A program made the translations under genes and the position numbers. Positions 17,211 through 26,024 of a DNA stretch of 64,000 bases are shown here, piece after piece; within the stretch, counting starts at the first letter, position 1; every line of letters starts with the position of its first letter. The DNA lies in the NCBI RefSeq assembly GCF_016598775.1, contig NZ_CP066802.1:1922001-1986000 (forward strand), read 5' to 3'. The notes below the pieces were generated by a model that saw only the letters and a list, made by a program, of their open reading frames with translations, was not told the DNA's origin and did no database searches. Origin of the DNA: Actinomyces weissii (lineage in GTDB: Bacteria > Actinomycetota > Actinomycetes > Actinomycetales > Actinomycetaceae).

Positions 17211-17870
17211 ATGTCGCAGCACCGCAAGGCTCCGGCGGCTACAGCCGGCAGGTGGTCGCCCTGGCTGGTGGTCGCGCTGCTGAGCACCGGGCTCGCGGTG
17301 TGCTCCCTGCTGAGCAACCTCCAGAGCCTGGCCATGCTGTCCCGCCAAGTCCCCGACCAGCTCTCCGTAGCCCGCTGGGTGGTCTCCCTCCTGCTCAACA
17401 CCGGTGTGCTGTGGGCGGCAGCCCAGCTGGCGGCAGGAGCGGTGCTGGCACGTCCCCTGCGCGGCGCCTGGGCGGCAGTCCTGACCGGGGAGCTCTCCCT
17501 GGTGCTCCACTACGCCCTGGGCCGTCTGCTGGGGATCATGCCTCCTGGGGTGTGGGCAGAGAACCTGCATTGGTTCGTGACGGCGGTGGTGGCCGGGGTG
17601 CCTCTGGGGGCCCTGGGGGCGCTGTGGCGGAGCGGGGGCCTGGGCGGCCTGGTGGCGCGCCTGCTGCTACCCGTAGGCGCTGTCACGGAGCCCTTGCTAC
17701 GAAACTGGCTGGGAAGGCTCCCGGAGGGGGTGGACCCGAGCACCCCGAGCCTGGTGGCCGAGCGCGTCTCCGGCTGGGTGATGCTGGTGGCAGGCACCTG
17801 CGGCGGCGTCGTAACGGTCCTCCGCTGGTGGCGACGGCGCACCCGGGGGCAGGGCTCCCCAGGCTCCTGA
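17211..17870 (+). CDS. Polytopic membrane protein of unknown function
   Basis: A 219-residue protein with about five hydrophobic segments (~residues 17-40, 60-85, 88-112, 122-143, 190-206) and a basic C-terminus (RWWRRRTRG). I recognise no family or motif. The start at ATG 17211 is supported by the TAGGAT box 6 nt upstream. It sits between pafA and hisN but appears to have its own promoter, so no functional link can be claimed. Confidence 0.7.
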   Translation: MSQHRKAPAATAGRWSPWLVVALLSTGLAVCSLLSNLQSLAMLSRQVPDQLSVARWVVSLLLNTGVLWAAAQLAAGAVLARPLRGAWAAVLTGELSLVLHYALGRLLGIMPPGVWAENLHWFVTAVVAGVPLGALGALWRSGGLGGLVARLLLPVGAVTEPLLRNWLGRLPEGVDPSTPSLVAERVSGWVMLVAGTCGGVVTVLRWWRRRTRGQGSPGS

Positions 17871-17994
17871 CGGCGCCGACGTCGCCCGCCTGCCTGGGGC
17901 CGTCCGCCTGCTGCTCGGCGGCTCCTCGGCGGCTCCTCACACACCGCCTGGGGGCGGGCTGGTGTCGGTGGGCGGCAGGCGCGCCCCGCCCCGT

Positions 17995-18000
17995 TACCGT
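17995..18000 (+). promoter_or_regulatory. -10 box TACCGT, leaderless hisN
   Basis: TACCGT lies 6 nt before ATG 18007, with no Shine-Dalgarno. Confidence 0.5.
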
Positions 18001-18006
18001 GGACAC

Positions 18007-18825
18007 ATGACTTCCCCGGTGTCACCTACGCCCGAGCGCCGCTGGCGTGACGACCTGCACCTGGCGCACCTGATCGCCGACCACGCGGACAAGCTCACGG
18101 CGGCGCGCTTCGAGGCCCAGGACTTTGAGGTGGAGACCAAGCCGGACCTGACCCCGGTCACGGACGCCGACCGCGCCACCGAGACCCTGGTCCGTGAGCA
18201 CCTGGCGCGCGCCCGCGGGCGGGACGCGGTGGTGGGCGAGGAGTTCGGCACCACCGGCTACTCCTCCCGCAAGTGGGTGGTGGACCCGATCGACGGCACC
18301 AAGAGCTATGTGCGGGGCGTGCCCGTGTGGGCCACCCTGATCGGGCTCGTGGAGGACGAGGAGGTGGTGGTGGGCCTGGTTTCCGCCCCTGCCCTGGGAC
18401 GGCGCTGGTGGGCGGTCAAGGGCGGCGGGGCCTGGACGGGCCGCAGCCTGTCCTCCGCCAGGCAGGTCCGCGCCTCAGGGGTGGCGCTGCTGGCGGACGC
18501 CTCCCTGTCCTACTCCTCCCTGTCCGGCTGGGCGGAGCGCAGGCGCCTGCGGGCCATGCTCTCGCTCATGCAGCAGTGCTGGCGCACCCGCGCCTACGGG
18601 GACTTCTGGTCCTACATGCTGGTGGCGGAGGGGGCCGTGGACCTGGCGGCCGAGCCGGAGCTGAACCTGTACGACATGGCGGCGCTGGTACCGATCGTCA
18701 CGGAGGCGGGCGGCCGTTTCACCTCCTTGGACGGCGCCCCGGGCCCCTGGGGCGGGGACGCCCTGGCCACCAACGGCCACCTGCACGAGGCTGCCCTGGC
18801 GCTGCTGGGGCAGGACAGTGACTGA
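18007..18825 (+). CDS. hisN: Histidinol-phosphatase (inositol monophosphatase family)
   Basis: A 272-residue Mg-dependent phosphatase of the inositol monophosphatase fold. The metal-binding motif VVDPIDGTKSYVRGVPVW and the upstream VGEEFG (metal-binding Glu) are intact, as is the second motif LNLYDMAALVPIVTEAGG. The sequence resembles the HisN type, which dephosphorylates histidinol phosphate in histidine synthesis. A general inositol/sugar phosphatase activity cannot be excluded. ATG 18007 is preferred to the in-frame start at 17962 because of both homology and the TACCGT box. Confidence 0.88.
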   Translation: MTSPVSPTPERRWRDDLHLAHLIADHADKLTAARFEAQDFEVETKPDLTPVTDADRATETLVREHLARARGRDAVVGEEFGTTGYSSRKWVVDPIDGTKSYVRGVPVWATLIGLVEDEEVVVGLVSAPALGRRWWAVKGGGAWTGRSLSSARQVRASGVALLADASLSYSSLSGWAERRRLRAMLSLMQQCWRTRAYGDFWSYMLVAEGAVDLAAEPELNLYDMAALVPIVTEAGGRFTSLDGAPGPWGGDALATNGHLHEAALALLGQDSD

Positions 18826-18924
18826 AGGCTCCGCGCCCGGGGCTGAAGGCTCTGGCTCAGGCTCTGGGCCCTGACTGAGGCCGTTGCCACACGCTCTCGG
18901 CAGGGCGCCGGGGCGGGGCGGCGG

Positions 18925-18930
18925 TAGCCT
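18925..18930 (+). promoter_or_regulatory. Possible -10 box for uppP
   Basis: TAGCCT lies 33 nt before ATG 18964. A GGGAG at 18955-18959 could serve as ribosome-binding site, so this gene would be leadered. Confidence 0.4.
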
Positions 18931-18963
18931 GGGGCCTCCCCGTACCTGCGACCTGGGAGCCCT

Positions 18964-19803
18964 ATGAACTGGCTGCACGCCGTCATCCTCGGCGTTATCG
19001 AAGGCATTACCGAGTTCCTGCCCGTGTCCTCCACCGGGCACCTGAATATCGCCGAGAAGCTGCTCGGCTACGAGATCGACTCGGTGGGGATGACCGCTTT
19101 CACCGCCGTGATCCAGGTGGGGGCGATCCTGGCTGCCGTCGTGTTCTTCTGGCGGGACATCGTGCGGATCGTGACCGCCTGGCTGCGGGGGCTGCGCTCC
19201 AAGGAGCAGCGTCAGGACCCGGACTACACCCTGGGCTGGGGCATCATCCTGGGGTCCGTGCCGGTGGCGGCTATCGGCCTGCTGCTGAAGGACTTTATCG
19301 AGGTCACCTCCCGCTCCCTGTGGGTGATCGCGGGCGCGCTGATCGTGTGGTCGGCGGTTATGTGGCTGGCGGACCGGCGCACCAACCTGACCAAGGGCAT
19401 GCGTGACGTGACGCTGGTGGACGCCCTGATTATCGGCGGCTTCCAGGCCCTGGCCCCGGTGCTGCCGGGTATCTCCCGCTCCGGCGCCACGATCTCGGCG
19501 GGCCTGTTCCGGGGCTTTGACCGGGTTACGGCCACGCGCCTGTCCTTCTTCATGGGTATTCCGGCGCTGGTGGCGGCGGGGGCCCTGGAGGCGGTCACTG
19601 CCTTCCACGAGATCGGCTCCCCGGAGATCGGCTGGGCGGCCACGGGAATCGCCACCCTGACCTCCGGGGTGGTGGCCTACGCGACTATCGCCTGGCTGCT
19701 GCGCTTCGTCTCCTCCAACAAGTTCACCAGCTTCCTGGTCTACCGGGTGGCGCTGGGCCTGGTGATTATCGCCCTGGTGGCTACCGACGTCGTGGCCGCC
19801 TGA
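18964..19803 (+). CDS. uppP: Undecaprenyl-diphosphatase UppP
   Basis: A 279-residue integral membrane enzyme (BacA family) that converts undecaprenyl pyrophosphate to the monophosphate for reuse as lipid carrier in cell-wall synthesis. Its loss commonly raises bacitracin sensitivity. The two diagnostic motifs are present: GVIEGITEFLPVSSTGH near the N-terminus and LPGISRSGATI in the middle. At least seven hydrophobic segments are visible. A strong hairpin follows the stop. Confidence 0.97.
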   Translation: MNWLHAVILGVIEGITEFLPVSSTGHLNIAEKLLGYEIDSVGMTAFTAVIQVGAILAAVVFFWRDIVRIVTAWLRGLRSKEQRQDPDYTLGWGIILGSVPVAAIGLLLKDFIEVTSRSLWVIAGALIVWSAVMWLADRRTNLTKGMRDVTLVDALIIGGFQALAPVLPGISRSGATISAGLFRGFDRVTATRLSFFMGIPALVAAGALEAVTAFHEIGSPEIGWAATGIATLTSGVVAYATIAWLLRFVSSNKFTSFLVYRVALGLVIIALVATDVVAA

Positions 19804-19817
19804 GGCTGCTGGCAGAG

Positions 19818-19858
19818 GCGGCGGCCCGGCACGGGGTGATCCTGTGCCGGGCCGCCGC
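19818..19858 (+). terminator. Strong hairpin after uppP
   Basis: A perfect 15-bp stem (19818-19832 with 19844-19858) closes an 11-nt loop and is followed by GTTCTCGG. The T-run is weak. It lies 15 bp after uppP and 58 bp from the end of the convergent lipoprotein gene, so it may stop transcription from both sides. Confidence 0.75.
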
Positions 19859-19916
19859 GTTCTCGGGAGCGGGGTACTTACGGTGCCGCGTGCGCTCCAG
19901 GGGCAGTAGGCGCCTG

Positions 19917-21563
19917 TCAGGCCTCTACCACGGGGACGTCGGTCAGGCGCCAGGGGTTGGCGTGGCTCTCCCTGTCGTCCGCCCGGTCCACGGTGACCGT
20001 GGAGCCGCCCGTGTCCGGCCAGACCACCAGCACCCGGTAGGTCTTGCCCTCCTGCGCGTACTCGTCCAGGTCCAGCTCCGCGAGCGGACGGTGCCCGTCC
20101 GCGCCCAGCGGCAGGTAGTCCAGCGGGAAGACGTACTGGCCGTCCACCGCCAGGGTCACGCCGCTGGCCGCGGAGAAGGGGCTCAGTCCCGCCTTCTCCC
20201 CACGGGCCGTGTACTCGGCGCTGCCCACGGAGTCGCGGAACCAGACGTTCAGGCTGGAGGACAGGGCGACCTTTCCGCCCACCACCCGGAACTCGCCCAG
20301 CAGCACCTGGCCCCGGCGCGTGACCTGGTCCAGGTAGATGGTGACCTCGTCCTGGCTGTGCGGGTCAACCACCTTCACCCCTGCCGCGCCGGTGGCGCTA
20401 GGCCCCTTGGGTTCTGGGACCTGGGCAGCCGCCCCGTCGGGCTTGGGCAGCAGCTTGGTGCCGCCGGTGGGGGTCAGCACCACCTCCACCCGCCGGTTGG
20501 CGGCCCGGGCCTCCTCGGTGGTGTCGTTGATCTTGGGCTCGGTCTCGCCCTTGCCGACGACCTCCACCTGCCACTTGGACAGGTCCACCAGCTCTCCCAG
20601 GCGCTGGTGCACGGTCTGGGCGCGCTTCTCGGAGAGGGTCAGGTTGTAGGCGTCCTCGGCGACGTCATCGGTGTGGCCCGTGATGGTCATGCTGCCGCCA
20701 TCAGGGTAGGCCTTGATGAGCAGGGCCCCCACCTGCAGGCCGGCGTCAGCGGTGGCGCTGAGATCAGCGGAGTCGGTGGCGAAGGTGACGTCACCGGACA
20801 GGGACAGGGTCACGTCCTTGCTGGTGGTGAGCGAGCCGCTGGAGCCGTCAAAGGCGCGGGCGTAGAACTCCAGGTCCAGCGGTGCCGACCGGTTCGGCTC
20901 CGGTGCGGCGGCGGCCACCAGGGCCTTGCCGTCTACGCCCGGCACGGTGGCAGCCTCCACCACCTCCACCTCAAAGAAGCCGGTCTCTGAGAGCATGGCG
21001 ACCAGCCTGGTGGTCCCGGCGTCGATAGCCCCGAAGCTGAAGTAGTACTCGTTGGTGTCGCCCTTCTCCACGAAGGGGTCCTTGGGCTCGGCGGTCTGGG
21101 TGCTGACCCACACCCTGCGGTTGGCGGTGTCGACCAGCCGGAGCGGGCGGGTTCCCTGGTTCTCGGCGGACTGGCTGCCGAGCCAGAGCTCAGGCAGTGG
21201 CGGGTAGATCTGCTCGTCGGCACCGGGGTCGTCCTGGGGCCGGTGGGCGACGACCTTGAGCAGGGAGGAGCTGTCGTCCACGCGGATGACGGGACCCACC
21301 GTCATCTCGATGCTGTGCTTGCCTTTTGCCAGGTTGTCGATACGCATGGTGGTGCCAGCGGGGACGGGCACGGCTGCCGGGGTGTGGGCCGGGGCGCCGG
21401 AGGCCGGGGCCCCCGGGGTGGAGCCGCCGGAGGCGCCGGTGGCGGGCGGCTTGGGGCTGGCGTACTCGTCACCGCAGGCGGTCAGGGCGCCTGCCAGGGC
21501 TGCCAGGACCGGCACGCCCAGGAGGCGACGACGGGAGAGGAGGAGGTCGCTGCGCTTGCGCAT
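19917..21563 (-). CDS. OmpA-domain lipoprotein with Tat-like signal
   Basis: A 548-residue predicted lipoprotein. The signal has a twin-arginine-like SRRRLLG followed by a hydrophobic core and the lipobox LTAC (Cys 30). A Pro/Ala/Gly-rich linker follows. An OmpA-like peptidoglycan-binding domain is recognisable at roughly residues 250-375 (ITGHTDDVAEDAYNLTLSEK ... RAANRRVEVVL), with a further ~170-residue domain after it. It should be anchored on the outer face of the membrane and bind peptidoglycan. It is divergent from the STAND gene, with a 196-bp shared region containing TACCCA repeats. Confidence 0.88.
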   Translation of the reverse strand: MRKRSDLLLSRRRLLGVPVLAALAGALTACGDEYASPKPPATGASGGSTPGAPASGAPAHTPAAVPVPAGTTMRIDNLAKGKHSIEMTVGPVIRVDDSSSLLKVVAHRPQDDPGADEQIYPPLPELWLGSQSAENQGTRPLRLVDTANRRVWVSTQTAEPKDPFVEKGDTNEYYFSFGAIDAGTTRLVAMLSETGFFEVEVVEAATVPGVDGKALVAAAAPEPNRSAPLDLEFYARAFDGSSGSLTTSKDVTLSLSGDVTFATDSADLSATADAGLQVGALLIKAYPDGGSMTITGHTDDVAEDAYNLTLSEKRAQTVHQRLGELVDLSKWQVEVVGKGETEPKINDTTEEARAANRRVEVVLTPTGGTKLLPKPDGAAAQVPEPKGPSATGAAGVKVVDPHSQDEVTIYLDQVTRRGQVLLGEFRVVGGKVALSSSLNVWFRDSVGSAEYTARGEKAGLSPFSAASGVTLAVDGQYVFPLDYLPLGADGHRPLAELDLDEYAQEGKTYRVLVVWPDTGGSTVTVDRADDRESHANPWRLTDVPVVEA

Positions 21564-21592
21564 TGGAGTACCTTTCTAGGGAACCTTGCGGA

Positions 21593-21672
21593 TACCCACA
21601 AGGTATGCACGGGCAGTACCCAAAGTGTATGGGGACCAGTGCCGTGCTACCCATGCGGTCCACGGGTACCCG
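21593..21672. promoter_or_regulatory. Repeated TACCCA elements in divergent intergenic region
   Basis: TACCCA occurs at 21593, 21617 and 21648, and TACCCG at 21667. The first two are each followed by a GTAT-containing half (CAAGGTAT and AAGTGTAT), giving a 24-bp spaced unit. They lie between the OmpA-domain lipoprotein and the STAND gene and could be binding sites for a shared regulator. Confidence 0.35.
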
Positions 21673-21746
21673 GGGAGGGCTGCCCGGACCTGCGCGGTGC
21701 GGTGACAGGGCCGAGCCTGGCTGACCGCTTGCCAGGAAGCACGCTC

Positions 21747-21752
21747 TAGGAT
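21747..21752 (+). promoter_or_regulatory. -10 box TAGGAT, leaderless STAND gene
   Basis: TAGGAT lies 7 nt before GTG 21760, with no Shine-Dalgarno. Confidence 0.55.
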
Positions 21753-21759
21753 TCTCCCC

Positions 21760-24504
21760 GTGCGTTCACAGACGTTGCTGCCAGCCACCACCAGCCTGCT
21801 TAAGTTCCTAGCCGCCGGAGCCTGGCTCACAGGCCAGTCTGCTGCTGCCGGAGGTCTGAGCCTAGTGGCGGACGGACTAGGCTCGGCCACTGACGCAGCA
21901 GCACGGTGGCAGCTTCTGCGGCAGATGCTTGACGGCGGCCCGCAGCAGGAAGAGCTGTCACGAGAGCTCGCGGCGGAGCTGGAGAGCCAGCTGGCCCAGG
22001 AGATTGCGCAGGTGCAGCGCCAGTGCGCGCAAGCGGGAAACGCGCAGGAGCTTCTCGGGGGCGTGGTCACCGAGGTCTCCCTGGCCATCAGCGACGCCTG
22101 CGGTGACAGGGAGCTGATCCTGGCAGCCGTGCGGCAGCCCGAGGACTTTCCGGCCCTGCTCAGGCGCAGCGCCACAGGTAGGCGCCAGCACGTGGAGTCC
22201 GCCGCCGAGCACTTCTTTGACCGCCTGCTGGAGGAGTCCGCCCACGCCTTCACCCGGGTGGCCCCGGGGTCGCAGAGCTTTGACCTGGCCGCCTTCACCA
22301 CCTTGCTGGACTCCACGGAGCGCCTGGAGGCCGGGGTCAGCAGCCTGCAGGACAGGCAGAGACGTATAGAGGACGGCATCAGCCACCTGCGGGCCGGGCA
22401 GGAGCAGATGAAGCAGCAGATGGACGGGCTCAGTGCCAATGCAGTCCCTGGGCCTGCCCAGCACATCCGCTCCGGCAGCCGCCCGCGTGTGACCGCAGAC
22501 TTCGTGGAGCGCCAGCAGGTGGAGACCCTGATGACGGCGGTCCTGGACCAGGGCGCCGAAAGGACCGCCCTGGTGGGGATGCGCGGCTCAGGCAAGTCCC
22601 AGCTCGCCTCCCTGCTGGCACAGAGGTGCGAGGAGCAGGGCTGGCCGCTGGTGGCCTGGCTGCATGCCCAGTCCCGCGACTCCCTGGTGGCAGACCTGGC
22701 CGATCTGGGCCTCCTGCTGCACCTGCCCGCAGGCAAGGACGACACCAAGGAGGAACTGGCCCGGCGCTGCCTGAGCCACCTGGCCTCCAGCCCGGCCGCT
22801 GACCGCCTGGTCGTCCTTGACAACGTGGAGGACCTTGACGACCTGGAGGGCCTGGCTCCCCGGGGAGCGGGGCTCCGCCTGCTGGCGACCACCACCAGGC
22901 AGCAGATATGGCAGGACCGGGAGCGGGTACCGGTGGGAGTGTTCGAGCGTGAGGAGTCAGTCGGCTTCCTACGCTCGCAGCTGCCCAGCCTCCAGGAGAC
23001 GCAGGCAGACAGGCTCGCGGACCTGCTAGGGGACCTGCCACTGGCCCTGTCCCAGGCAGCGGCCACGATACGGCGCGAGGACTGCTCCTTCGAGGAGTAC
23101 GCGGAGCGTCTACGCTGCGCCTCCCTGGAACGGGCGGTGACCCGGCAGGAGGGGGACGAGTACCCGGAGGCGGTGGCCGTAGCCCTGTGGTTCGCGGCGG
23201 AATCGGCCCTGGACGACATCTGCCGCTCCGACCGGGCACGCGGCCAGCTCGCTCGCAGACAGCTGGAGGCCCTGTCCTGGCTCGCCGCCTCAGGCGTACC
23301 CGGTGAGTGGCTGACCAAGGCCCTTGGAAGGAAGGACCTGACCAGGGCCGCCCTGGCCGACCTGGTTGAGCACTCAGTGTGCCAGAGGTCCTCTGACGGT
23401 CAGCTGGTGCTGCTTCACGGCCTGCAGGCCCGGGTGCTCCGGGAGGTGTGGGCAGGCAGCCGGACGGAGATGATCGCGAGCGCCGCCGCCGTCCTGGGTG
23501 CCGCCGACCTGCCCCAGCGGGCACCGGACACCTTTCACGACACCCGGCAGCAGGCCCTGGCCCTGACGGACCAGCTGACGGCCATCGCCGAGCAGGAGCT
23601 GTCACAAGAGCTCTTCAGCCAGGAGCCCGTGGTGGAGGCGCTGTGCCTGGCCCTTGACGAGGCCTCCGCCCTGGGAGCGCCGCAGGCCGCAGTCTGCCTG
23701 GAGGAGGCCGTTGCCCTAGTTGCCCGGCTTCTCGGTCCGGACCACCCTGACACCCTGCTAGCCCGCAACAACCTGGCTGGCGCCTACCAGGAGGCTGGCC
23801 GTCTTAGCGACGCCATCCCCCTGTACGAGCAGAACCTTGCGGACCGCGCCCGCGTCCTGGGACCTGACCACCCCGAGACCCTAACCTCCCGCAACAACCT
23901 AGCCAGCGCCTACGCGGACGCCGGACGCCTCCAGGACGCCGTCACCTTGTACCAGCAGAACCTCACGGACCGTACCCGTGTACTGGGCCCCGACCACCCC
24001 CACACCCTGCAGGCCCGTAACAACCTGGCCTACGCCTACGCGGACGCAGGCCGCCTGCAGGAAGCCACGCGCCTGTACGAGCAGAACCTCGCTGACCGCG
24101 CCCGCCTCCTGGGGGCCGACCACCCTGACACCCTCACCGCCCGCAACAACCTGGCCTACACCTACCAGGAGGCGGGGCGCCTGCGGGAGGCCACCTCCTT
24201 GTACGAGCAGAGCCTTGCCGACCACGCGCGCGTGCTGGGCCCGGACCACCCCCAGACCTTTACCGCCCGCAACAACCTCGCCACCGCCTACCAGGACGCT
24301 CGTCGTCTGCAGGAGGCCATTAGCCTGCACTCCCAGAACCTTGAGGACCGCGCCCGGGTCCTGGGTCCTGACCACCCTGACACCCTCACCTCCCGGAGGA
24401 ACCTGGCCACCGCCTACCGGGAGGCGGGCCGGGAGCAGGAGGCGCAGGCCCTGTCCGGCAGCCCGGCCCCGGAGGCCCCCGGCACCCGGCCGGACCAGCC
24501 TTGA
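21760..24504 (+). CDS. STAND NTPase with C-terminal tetratricopeptide repeats
   Basis: A 914-residue protein in three parts. Residues 1-~235 form a mostly helical N-terminal region with a coiled-coil-like stretch, which I do not recognise. An NB-ARC-type NTPase follows, with Walker A GMRGSGKSQ (from ~273), Walker B LVVLDNVED (from ~350) and a downstream LGDLPLALSQAAATIR segment typical of AP-ATPases. From ~658 come six kinesin-light-chain-like 42-residue TPRs (LGPDHPDTLTARNNLAYAY). Such proteins act as ligand-triggered oligomeric switches in signalling or, in some bacteria, phage defence. No companion effector gene is adjacent. GTG 21760 fits the leaderless spacing. Confidence 0.85.
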   Translation: MRSQTLLPATTSLLKFLAAGAWLTGQSAAAGGLSLVADGLGSATDAAARWQLLRQMLDGGPQQEELSRELAAELESQLAQEIAQVQRQCAQAGNAQELLGGVVTEVSLAISDACGDRELILAAVRQPEDFPALLRRSATGRRQHVESAAEHFFDRLLEESAHAFTRVAPGSQSFDLAAFTTLLDSTERLEAGVSSLQDRQRRIEDGISHLRAGQEQMKQQMDGLSANAVPGPAQHIRSGSRPRVTADFVERQQVETLMTAVLDQGAERTALVGMRGSGKSQLASLLAQRCEEQGWPLVAWLHAQSRDSLVADLADLGLLLHLPAGKDDTKEELARRCLSHLASSPAADRLVVLDNVEDLDDLEGLAPRGAGLRLLATTTRQQIWQDRERVPVGVFEREESVGFLRSQLPSLQETQADRLADLLGDLPLALSQAAATIRREDCSFEEYAERLRCASLERAVTRQEGDEYPEAVAVALWFAAESALDDICRSDRARGQLARRQLEALSWLAASGVPGEWLTKALGRKDLTRAALADLVEHSVCQRSSDGQLVLLHGLQARVLREVWAGSRTEMIASAAAVLGAADLPQRAPDTFHDTRQQALALTDQLTAIAEQELSQELFSQEPVVEALCLALDEASALGAPQAAVCLEEAVALVARLLGPDHPDTLLARNNLAGAYQEAGRLSDAIPLYEQNLADRARVLGPDHPETLTSRNNLASAYADAGRLQDAVTLYQQNLTDRTRVLGPDHPHTLQARNNLAYAYADAGRLQEATRLYEQNLADRARLLGADHPDTLTARNNLAYTYQEAGRLREATSLYEQSLADHARVLGPDHPQTFTARNNLATAYQDARRLQEAISLHSQNLEDRARVLGPDHPDTLTSRRNLATAYREAGREQEAQALSGSPAPEAPGTRPDQP
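23731..24486 (+). repeat. Six 126-bp TPR-encoding repeats
   Basis: Units begin at 23731, 23857, 23983, 24109, 24235 and 24361 with an exact 126-bp period and high DNA identity, each encoding one 42-residue TPR. The uniform spacing and similarity point to recent expansion or homogenisation. Confidence 0.92.
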
Positions 24505-24635
24505 GGCAGACGGCCGCCACGCCGTCGGGAGCGCGCCGGGGCCGCCAGACCCGCACAGGCCTGGCAGGACGGCCCGCGCCCCGACCGCCCTGGCCTGCGC
24601 GAGTTCCTGTCAGACCCCTGTGAGAGGCTGAATCC

Positions 24636-26024
24636 ATGCGGATCCTGCACACCTCCGACTGGCACCTGGGGCGCACCTTTCACGGGCGCGTCCTGGATGA
24701 CGCCCACGCCGCCTTCACCGAGCACCTGCTGGAGCTGGTGCGCGCCGAGAAGGTGGATGCCGTGCTGGTCTCGGGGGACGTCTACGACCGCACGGTCCCG
24801 CCCCAGCAGTCCGTCCAGCTCCTGGACGAGACGCTCCGCCGCCTGAGCGAACGCACCCGCGTGGTCCTCACCCCCGGCAACCACGACTCCGCCCAGCGCC
24901 TGGGCTTCGCCTCCTCCCTGCTGCGGGAGGGCCTGGTCATCCAGGCCCGGGCCGACGGCGTAGACCGTGCCATCACCCTGCCGGACTCCGCAGGCCGCCC
25001 TGGCGCGCTCGTCTACGCCCTGCCCTACCTGGACCCCGAGTCCGCCCGCTGGTCCCTGCCGCCACTGCTCTCCGCACGCCTCGGGGAGAGCCCGGGCGAG
25101 GTCCCGGAGCAGCAGACCGTCCCCGCTGCCCCGGAGCACTCCGCCAGCCTCGCGCCCCCCGCCAGCCAGGAGCCTCCCGGCAGCCCCCGCCTGCCCCGCT
25201 CCCATGAGGCGGTGGTCAGCGGCGCCCTGCGGCTGGTGGCCGCGGACCTGGCCCGGCAGCGCCAGGGCGCGAGCCGCCGCCTGCCCGCCGTCGTGATGGC
25301 CCACGCCTTCGTCTCCCCCACCGGCCCTGGCGCCAGCGACGCCGAGTCCGCCCAGCCCAGTGAGTCCGAGCGGGACATCAAGGTGGGGGGCGTGGACCTG
25401 GTGCCCTCGCAGGTCTTCGCCACCCTGGGCGGCTCTCCCCACGCCCCCGCCAGCGGCGGCCTGGACTATGCGGCCCTCGGGCACCTGCACCGGCCCCAGC
25501 AGGTGAAGCTCCCCGCCGCCCTGCGCCAGCAGGTGGAGTCCACCGGCACACCCCTGCCGCTGCTGCGCTACAGCGGCTCCCCCCTGCCCTTCTCCTTCTC
25601 CGAGGCCCCCTACCCCAAGTCCTCCGTGCTGCTGGAGCTCGGCCCCAAGGGCGTGACCCGCAGCGAGCTGGTCCCCACCCCCCAGACCCACCAGGTCCTG
25701 ACCCTGCGGGGCAGCCTTGAAGAGCTCCTCTCCCCCCAGCACGACGGCCTGGAGGCGGCCTGGCTGCGGGTAGAGCTCACCGGCGAGCTCGTGCACGACG
25801 CCACCGCCCGCCTACGCCGTCGCTTCCCCAATCTCCTGGCCCTGACCCGGGTGGCCCCCGCACTAGCGGCAGGCAGCGTGCCCGCCCTACACCGCCAGGC
25901 GGACCTGCCCCAGGTCGCAGACGCCTTCCTGGCGGCCGCCGGAGGCCGCGCCCCCACCCCCGCAGAAAGCGCCGTGCTCCGGGAGGCCTACGAGGCCGCA
26001 CGCAACCAGGAAGGCTCCCGCTGA
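24636..26024 (+). CDS. sbcD: Exonuclease subunit SbcD
   Basis: A 462-residue Mre11-type nuclease of the SbcCD complex, which opens hairpins and processes protein-blocked DNA ends. Phosphoesterase motifs are intact: ILHTSDWHLGR, LVSGDVYDR, LTPGNHDS, and later VMAHAFV and ALGHLHRPQ. A Pro/Ser-rich insert (~residues 155-190) sits between the metallophosphatase motifs. The TGA overlaps the sbcC ATG by one base. The many palindromic and tandem repeats in this genome are the kind of DNA this complex acts on. Confidence 0.95.
   Translation: MRILHTSDWHLGRTFHGRVLDDAHAAFTEHLLELVRAEKVDAVLVSGDVYDRTVPPQQSVQLLDETLRRLSERTRVVLTPGNHDSAQRLGFASSLLREGLVIQARADGVDRAITLPDSAGRPGALVYALPYLDPESARWSLPPLLSARLGESPGEVPEQQTVPAAPEHSASLAPPASQEPPGSPRLPRSHEAVVSGALRLVAADLARQRQGASRRLPAVVMAHAFVSPTGPGASDAESAQPSESERDIKVGGVDLVPSQVFATLGGSPHAPASGGLDYAALGHLHRPQQVKLPAALRQQVESTGTPLPLLRYSGSPLPFSFSEAPYPKSSVLLELGPKGVTRSELVPTPQTHQVLTLRGSLEELLSPQHDGLEAAWLRVELTGELVHDATARLRRRFPNLLALTRVAPALAAGSVPALHRQADLPQVADAFLAAAGGRAPTPAESAVLREAYEAARNQEGSR

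Noticed and set aside
21760..24504. Multi-gene phage-defence island
   Set aside because: Only the STAND gene is present. The flanking genes are an envelope lipoprotein and sbcDC, so an island cannot be claimed.
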